A stretch of DNA of 64,000 bases from Coriolopsis trogii (taxonomy: Eukaryota; Basidiomycota; Agaricomycetes; Polyporales; Polyporaceae), in NCBI GenBank assembly GCA_020543525.1, contig JAHYIO010000028.1, forward strand, positions 620,001 through 684,000, read 5' to 3'. This document shows positions 57,780 through 64,000 of this stretch, one piece after another. The stretch's first letter is position 1. Every line of letters starts with the position of its first letter. Under the pieces are notes generated by a model, which had not been told where the DNA came from, searched no databases, and saw only the letters and a program-made list of their open reading frames with translations. A program made the position numbers and the translations under genes.

Positions 57780-58707
57780 CGCCATTGTGCGTTTACCACG
57801 GACCCGGACGCGGGCTGACCCAGACATTCTGATGTATCAACAGCGCATTCTTTTGTAGCATATACTTATACTTGTAGCACCGTTCTGATATCTCCTCGCT
57901 AGCACGGTGGACTTTTGTAACCCTTAGATGCTTCCTTACCACGGTCTATCTCCATCCTTCACGGTCGTGCACGCTACAAAGACATCTGCTGAATGAGCCA
58001 GCCATAAGTGATAGTCTGATGTTGGAAGATCATAGCACGCCTGTAGCCATCCTCGGCGGCGGATAGTCCCGACTTGAGAGATGCACCGGGCAAATGATCC
58101 TTTTCATACCGCCGTGTAAGTCGGATACTGACATCAACGCAAGACAGACAGCTATACGAGGTGCCAACACTGTTACCAGGGTTGGCGTGCCGTCGGACTT
58201 CTCGGGCGGGAGAAGCTTGATGTGACCGGTTGCGATGTCACAGGCTGTCACTTAGGCTATGGCTAAGCGCCTGCAGTTGCTTCCGACTCTCATCATCATG
58301 CGTTCGGTAGAGGATCCAACAAGCGTCGTACACAAGCATTGTATTCACGTGTGCGAGCATTTTCATGGCAAAAATTATGATGTCCAGACAGAGAGCTCGA
58401 GTACTTGCCTCAAGAGGAGCTGCTAGTGCTTCATCGGGCTTGGTCAACGCCCCACGGTATGTGCCTGTTCTCGATCGAAGTCATTTGGACGGTGCTCAAC
58501 GTTTCTCTTGCCCTGACAGCTCTCCGTGTGTCGGTAGACTCGGTACACGCCTTCTCCCGGGGCGATCGAGACTCCTATTCGCGCGTTGGGTTCTGGGTCG
58601 TGTCATGTGATCAACTCAAGGAACCTGTCAGTGTCAAATAGCATTCCATGCTCAGCTGAGCTTCCTCGCCCTCTCTCCCCTCCCTCGCTCGGTCTGCGAC
58701 GGCGTCC
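57780..58707. other. Intergenic, doubtful minus-strand frames
   Basis: Minus-strand frames at 58030-58447 (one contains YDACWILYRTHDDESRKQLQ) could be a short gene, but no start/splice pattern convinces me. Confidence 0.3.
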
Positions 58708-60495
58708 ATGGCATCTCCTCTCTATGCTGGCGTGTCTCTGGATGAGGTATCATGTTTTGTCACGACCGCCGCATTCTATGCCCTTGCGGTCATGCAAACG
58801 TATGTGTCTTCCACATCATCGTAGCCTCATATCATGTCCCTGACAAGCGTCCTTAGGTCCCTGTACTTCAGAGAGTGCGTAGGGAATAGTACCTACTCCG
58901 AGGCTCTACTAAAACTTGACCTTACTACTAGTACCCAGCGTCGGGAGCTTGGCACGAGAGCTATGGTTCGTGATTTACGTATCGGGTTTCAATGGTGATG
59001 ATGGCGCTGACTGCTGTATCACTAGGTCACCTTCCTCTGGTGGGTTCCCAAAGGCACTGGCCGATCCTTGACTGATGACCAGACATGTAGGTGTATAGGG
59101 CTTGTCCAGATAGTATTGACCATCCGAGAAGGTCAGCAACACCATCTCTCGATTGCTGAATATTATAATGAATCGTTAACTAGGCTGGGTCGTGCGGATC
59201 CAAGCCACAGGGCCCGGGAACGATGATATACTCTCTGCGTAAGTTACCATTCTCTCCCAAAGGCCATCGTCTACTCACTTCGTATGGACAGGACATCTGC
59301 TGTGAGCCTCGTTCATTCCTCGTGCAGTGACAGGAGCCTGATTGACGTCGTGATCATGCAGTGGGCCGAATTCTTCATTGTGAGCGACCATGATGTTCGT
59401 TACGGACGTAATATGTGCTGACATCTCTGGGATCAGATACTCGTAGTTGTCTCTGTTCAGCTTTGGCTGGCGTTCAAGCTCTATCGATGTACGTCCTTTG
59501 AGTACCCCTCAGGACACGTTGATCTGAGAAGGTGATAGTGCTCAGAGACAAAGGCGGGAGCTGTCGATTCACGTTGCTCGCTACGTTGGTACGCGACCCT
59601 TCGCTTTGTATCCGCATTTTTGCTGGGTACACCCCACTAACACCATTCCAGGTTTTTTCGTGCCTCCTCCAACTGGGTATGGCTAGCGTTTAAGATTACC
59701 TCAGTCGTGTGCTGATTGGGCGTTGTTTCCTTGCAACAGCCGGTCAAACATGTATGTGACGTCTCGATTCGTCGGCGAGTTGTGTTGATATCCAGTTCGA
59801 TTCGCAATTTGAAGATATCGTTATTGACGCGTAAGCAGAAATTCGGACGTTGACGTCTGTGAGCTGACTACCTCTTCCGTCTCTTTAGTACGAGATGCAC
59901 CCAGGTTTCGACGGTGCGAGTGAGGACCCAATATGAAATGCTTACGCATGTGGTAAGCTAACGCGAGACAGGCACAGGTCATCTCGCGAGCAGTATGGGT
60001 GGCAGATCTGTATAGCATCGTGGCCCTCTCAATCACGCTGCTGTTCTGCGCCCCGCAATACCTCCATATCATACCTGAAACGTCCTCCTGCAACCGCACA
60101 AGCACGCGCTGGGAACACGCTGTAGGACGGGCGGTCTTCACCGGCATTAACTGTGGCGTCCTCGTCGCCGCGTGCACGCTCCTCACCGTTATGTCGGTTA
60201 GTCTTTATACCCTCTCTCTCTCTTCCTTGATATAAGGATTTGCTGGCGAAGTGCACGCTTACGGATGTACATCTTGTTTCTTTCATTATAGGTAAACGTG
60301 TCACCCTCTCTCGAGCTCTGCCCTAGGACGGCCCTGGTTCTGCCCCCGCTGTACTTGATCACGCTCCTCGCCCATCTTCAGACGCCCCTGTGCCCCCACC
60401 CGGTTCGGGCGTCCATGATTGGTTCCAGCGAGAAGGATTTGAAGCATGCAGGAGTGGGACTGCATCACTTCCCTGCCGCCTGCCATCTCTGTTAG
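58708..60495 (+). CDS. Polytopic membrane protein, DUF6534-like (approximate model)
   Basis: ATG at 58708 reads MASPLYAGVSLDEVSCFVTT, spliced to QTSLYFREC. Many short exons follow. Hydrophobic pieces include ILVVVSVQLWLAFKLYR, RDKGGSCRFTLLATL joined to VFSCLLQLG, ADLYSIVALSITLLFCAP and VFTGINCGVLVAACTLLTVM, then LVLPPLYLITLLAHLQTP; the last exon ends at 60495. The final two blocks resemble the end of DUF6534 proteins (a membrane helix, a 'TG-N-G' helix, and a closing 'L-Y-x-x-x-L' helix). Exon borders in the first half are uncertain and the protein may be shorter or decayed. Function unknown. Confidence 0.42.
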
Positions 60496-61464
60496 CCAAT
60501 GTACCGTCATGTGAGGGTCGGAGATGCGTGCTCGTGTAAGTCTACTGTATAGTGCAGCTTGTTGTATTCTGAAGAGAGGCGATCATCGACGGGCGTCGGG
60601 ATGCAGCAGGTTATCGATTCAGACCGTCGCCGCAGGGCTTGGATGCTATCCGCGCCGTCTCACGGTCTCACGAGGCCGAAACCACCATGCTTCGCTTGTT
60701 GCCGGGGGGTCATCGAGCGCCAGTAAATGGCAAAGGCGATTTGTCTCCGATGTTCTCGGGCTGCCGGGCCTTCTCCACACTCTCTCGCGTTCTCCGGACC
60801 AGCGGATGCTTCCAGGTCTGGAACTGCCAGGTCGCACATTCTTCATGTGCGAGCGCAGCTGGACTGGTCTCAGGCTGGGGACAGACCGTTTGCCGGCAGA
60901 GAACTTGCCGTGTGTCCATGCACGCATGACTTTCCAGCCTCCGAGCCCGACGGAAGGCTTGCATTTCCATCGCGAGGAGTAGCTCTGCATCCCGCAAAAT
61001 GGCGGTGAGTTCATGCGGCCCCTTTAGCGTTGTCGCTCCGTCTCTTTTAGCTTGGGTAGCGTGATGACCATGGCTGCCGACTCGGACCGTTGCTGGAACT
61101 AATACCAGTGCGATTCGAAGCGGAGGATATTAGCACAGCCATTGCCTCGATCGATGCTCTGCTCGTCCTTGTACTCTTTCAGGACGATCCAGGCAGGCCA
61201 CAATGCCGATTGGCCTTGACCCTCACAGACGCCTCCTGTCGGGTCGTTCTCCAGAATCCCGGTCTCACGTCGGCCTCCAGCGCATTGGCACTGGTCCGGT
61301 CCGAGTCGTTCCTCGACGATTGACGGCGGGGCAGGTACAGCGGGCACAGCCAAAGGGTGTCGTACTTGCGAGTATATCTGGAGCTTTGACACCGATGAGA
61401 GTGTCCTCGTCCCAGCCCTTCTGCTCCCCTTCCCAGTCTCCAGTCACAACCTCTGCTCCCTACG
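60496..61464. other. Intergenic, nothing convincing
   Basis: Several overlapping open frames on both strands (60524-61330) have no motif, no intron pattern and unlike composition, so I treat the stretch as non-coding. Confidence 0.35.
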
Positions 61465-62677
61465 ATGGTGTATACCCCGGATGACAACGCGGTGAGTACA
61501 TTGTCTATCCCTAGTAGCCGATCTTTGCTGATGGTATGGACGTTCTCTAGTTGCGCGTACGCCGTGACTTGCTGAACTCCCGAGTCGTCTCGCTCTTCCT
61601 CGAGTCCGCTCTATGGGGCGCGTTTGCGCTGGCGTACTTTGTCTGCCTCAGGAAGCTCCTCAGCAGGAAACAAGCAAGGATTGTCGCATGGCGTAACGCG
61701 ATTCTCGTTGCTGTACTCACGGTGATGTTTGGATTTTCTGTCGGAGTGAGTGGTGTCTTGTATTGGTATGAGATTGTAGGCTCCTGACCTTGACGACGCT
61801 CTACGACTTCAGCATGTCGCGTTGACGGTCAGCATGACGATGAAAGGCTTCGTGTCGCATGGGGAGGACGTGACGTCGATATATGCATACTTCTTGGACG
61901 CGACCGGGTCCCAGCCTGGCCTCGTCCAGTACCAACTCTACGTCACGCAGACCATCATCTTCGACTTGTTCATGGTGAGAGATCTTCGTATGCCATTGTC
62001 ACTACACGTTCTAAGGGTTCCTCGTAGACATATTATCTCTACACGGTGTGGACGAAGAAGCGCGTAGTCATCCTCTCAGTACTATTGACCGTAGCTAATG
62101 CAGGTGAGTACCCCTCCCTGTTTTGTAGGCATGAGAGATCAAACACTCATGCACGATGCCACTCAGCTTTGGGCTATAGCGGCCCCCCGCCTGGCTTTGG
62201 CTTGGCACAGATATACTTCTGCCTCACCTTCGCAACCAATCTTCTGTTCACTTGTGAGTCTCTCCCCCGATCCGGCGAAGTATATTCTCGAAGTCTGACG
62301 CACGTTGGTGACAGGCCTCCTGATGTGGCGGCTTCTCCCATCGCTGTCGCACAAGTTGGGGGTGTATCGAGGGCTCGTGAACGCCGTCATCCAGTCTGCA
62401 GCGATATACACTGCGCTGTCCATCGCCCTGGTCGTCACGACGTTTGTCAGCCCGAACATTGGCTACGTCGTGTCGTTTTCGGTCCTATCCCCCGCTGTTG
62501 TAAGCGCTCTCTCCACTGCTGTGGTGGCTTCATCAGGCTGTCTTGGTAGCTGACCTTGCGTGCTTCCATTAGGGACTCATCATGGGACTCATCATGATCA
62601 CAATTGCACGCGACTCTAGAAGGGTTGTGGATCCCGAAGAGGCGCCTCTCGGAGCTCGCAAAGGTGCGGATGCCTGA
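61465..62677 (+). CDS. Seven-transmembrane-type fungal membrane protein
   Basis: ATG at 61465 (MVYTPDDNA), an intron, then LRVRRDLLNSRVVSLFLESA and a first helix (ALWGAFALAYFVCL). Further hydrophobic segments are NAILVAVLTVMFGFS, YVTQTIIFDLFM, VVILSVLLTVANA, IYFCLTFATNLLFT, LVNAVIQSAAIYTALSIALV and FSVLSPAV joined to GLIMGLIMITIARDSRRVVD. It ends GARKGADA at 62675-62677. A lumenal block HVALTVSMTMKGFVSHGEDV and TSIYAYFLDATGSQPGLVQY is distinctive. About eight exons; intron positions cut between helices. Related proteins seem common in Agaricomycetes, often in several copies, and have no assigned function. Not evidently a STE3 pheromone receptor. Confidence 0.75.
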
Positions 62678-62738
62678 GGTTACGATGACTATTTACGAGA
62701 CGAAGCTGCAACTCAAGTTCCGAGACGGTCTTTCCTCC

Positions 62739-62740
<2 letters not shown>

Positions 62741-62770
<30 letters not shown>
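62741..62770. repeat. Short hexanucleotide microsatellite (TGCTCC)5
   Basis: Five perfect units of TGCTCC just after the stop codon of the membrane-protein gene; likely 3'UTR. Confidence 0.8.
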
Positions 62771-62771
<1 letters not shown>

Positions 62772-62945
62772 TCACTAGTGATGAATGCTAGATGGACATG
62801 CTTGCTACGATACCATACACTGCGTTATGAAATGATTCATGTAGCAATATAATTAACACAAATCATCAGTACCATTTTCCGAGGCGAATCCAGCCTGCAC
62901 GAACCTCGGTACATGCACCACGGAGGTCTGTGCTGACGGGGAGAC

Positions 62946-63429
62946 TATACAATCGAACTTGCATGTCCCCGGTTTAATAAACCCGGGGACATGCATGTCT
63001 GATGTTCCCCGCCCCAAATAGTCCATTGGTGTCCACCCCACTTACCATACTCTGCCAAAATAATTCGCATACTTGATAGACGTACTGTGAGGGATCGCGG
63101 ACCACCGCGATGGCATGGACGAAGCACAACGACGAGGCGGAGAGTTTCCTCATATGGAAGTGCGGGGATCGGGCGCGTGTCTATGACATCACGCTTGCCT
63201 TTTGCAGCTCTTTGCCGCCTGGCGCCTCTGCTTCTCCTGTCGTCGTTCCTCCTCTCGGATTCGTTCCTCGCAGCACGCGACGGCCGGAAAACAGAGCAGG
63301 CAAGCTCGACAGCTCCACAAATATGTATGGAGAGAGAACGGGATTGTATGCCCACTGAACGAGATGTGGGATACGGACATGCATGTCCCCGGGTTTATTA
63401 AACCGGGGACATGCAAGTTCGATTGTATA
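62946..63429. mobile_element. MITE-like element with hairpin terminal repeats, 484 bp
   Basis: The first 54 bases (62946-62999) recur exactly, as the reverse complement, at 63376-63429. Inside each arm a further palindrome occurs: GCATGTCCCCGG, an AT-rich loop TTTAATAAA, and its complement CCCGGGGACATGC. The outermost bases are TA on both sides (TATACAATCG ... CGATTGTATA), compatible with a TA target duplication as made by Tc1/mariner elements. The 376-base centre has no convincing protein, so the element would be non-autonomous. Confidence 0.75.
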
Positions 63430-64000
63430 TGGCTCCTGACGGACCCTATCCTGTTTGATCATGTTAGTAGTGCAGTCACGTACTTCTCACTTCCTCGGAG
63501 TTCCCCACATTCCAAGCGACAACTTGCGTGGGGGTCATCTCACTTTACTACAGCGCTTCAAGTACTGGAGTCGGCAATTGCCGAGACGGTGGCTCTGCTT
63601 GCCAGTCACAATCCAAGCGAGATGTTCTTTCTTTCCACCTCTTCCGCAATACCACACATTCCGAAGAGACCTATCTTGTCCATTGCTGCACCCTCTATTG
63701 TACAACACTTCGCACGACGGGTCATGGGACTCTTAACTCCGATTTTGCTTACAGCCGCGCGCACACGCCGTCCTTCCTCTGTTCGTGCGGAGGACGAGCT
63801 CTCTTGCAAACGGGCACACGAGCTCACTCTCCGATGATTCAGGCATGGGTGACGAGACGCGGACAAGGGATCTTATCGTGATCTTGTCTCACGAGAGATC
63901 TCGTCAACCGGATATGCCAGGCAAACCTCGCGACGCCCTTTTATGCCTCTGGTAGATCCTGCGGTAACACAGGCATCGCCCTGTGTGGACGTAGAAGGAC
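63430..64000. other. Window end, nothing recognised
   Basis: An open plus frame crosses the element and runs to 63837, but it starts inside the repeat and has no motif. No start or splice pattern supports a gene. Confidence 0.3.

Noticed and set aside
58030..58447. Possible minus-strand gene with YDACWILYRTHDDE
   Set aside because: The two open parts do not join with convincing splice sites and match nothing I know.
60524..61014. Overlapping frames of 90-150 residues on both strands
   Set aside because: Arg/Pro/Cys-rich without domains or introns, unlike real genes here.
63202..63837. 211-residue plus-strand open frame
   Set aside because: It begins inside the MITE-like element and runs through its right arm; no domain seen.
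1..64000. tRNA, rRNA, CRISPR, prophage or bacterial operon features
   Set aside because: By reading I saw no tRNA B-box-like elements in a cloverleaf context, no spaced direct repeats and no ribosome-binding-site-led operons; the DNA is fungal nuclear.

Overview
The window is nuclear DNA of a basidiomycete fungus, most likely a wood-associated Agaricomycete. Genes are dense and broken by many 45-70 bp GT-AG introns, coding DNA is GC-rich, and several families are typical of mushrooms: a divergent FET3/FTR1 iron-uptake pair, F-box paralogues, multi-exon membrane proteins and a stand-alone PAH-domain protein. Nothing bacterial, viral or plasmid-like was seen. Gene models were spliced by eye, so outer limits are firmer than some internal exon borders.

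Layout. 0-13 kb is mostly conserved genes: HIS5 (partial, +), a HAM1-type protein (+), a short unknown (-), CIA1 (-), a PAH-only protein (+), a CE12-like secreted esterase (-) and a DUF4336 protein (+). 13-25 kb holds a C2H2/RING gene, two tandem F-box paralogues, a 754 bp inverted-repeat element, a decayed C2H2 gene and a single-pass membrane protein. 25.5-30.4 kb is the iron locus: FET3 (-) and FTR1 (+) diverge from about 960 bp carrying three perfect TTATCAGATAA palindromes. 32-38 kb is a same-strand array of three C2H2/RING genes. 38.6-45.3 kb holds two more members of the membrane-protein family, an expansin-like secreted protein and a conserved membrane protein. 45.6-57.8 kb returns to housekeeping genes (HIR1, a PARP-type zinc-finger protein, RPS26) mixed with a small RING gene, a third, damaged F-box paralogue and a secreted CBM19-like protein. 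57.8-64 kb has two polytopic membrane-protein genes and a 484 bp MITE-like element.

How the genes relate. FET3 and FTR1 encode the two halves of reductive high-affinity iron uptake and probably share iron-dependent GATA-factor control; CIA1 acts downstream in cytosolic Fe-S assembly but is unlinked. The main pattern is local amplification of three lineage-specific families: C2H2/RING proteins (six loci), F-box proteins (three) and single-pass receptor-like proteins (three). The first two are candidate ubiquitin-ligase parts. Decayed copies and inverted-repeat elements lie in the same stretches, so these look like fast-evolving islands between conserved genes.
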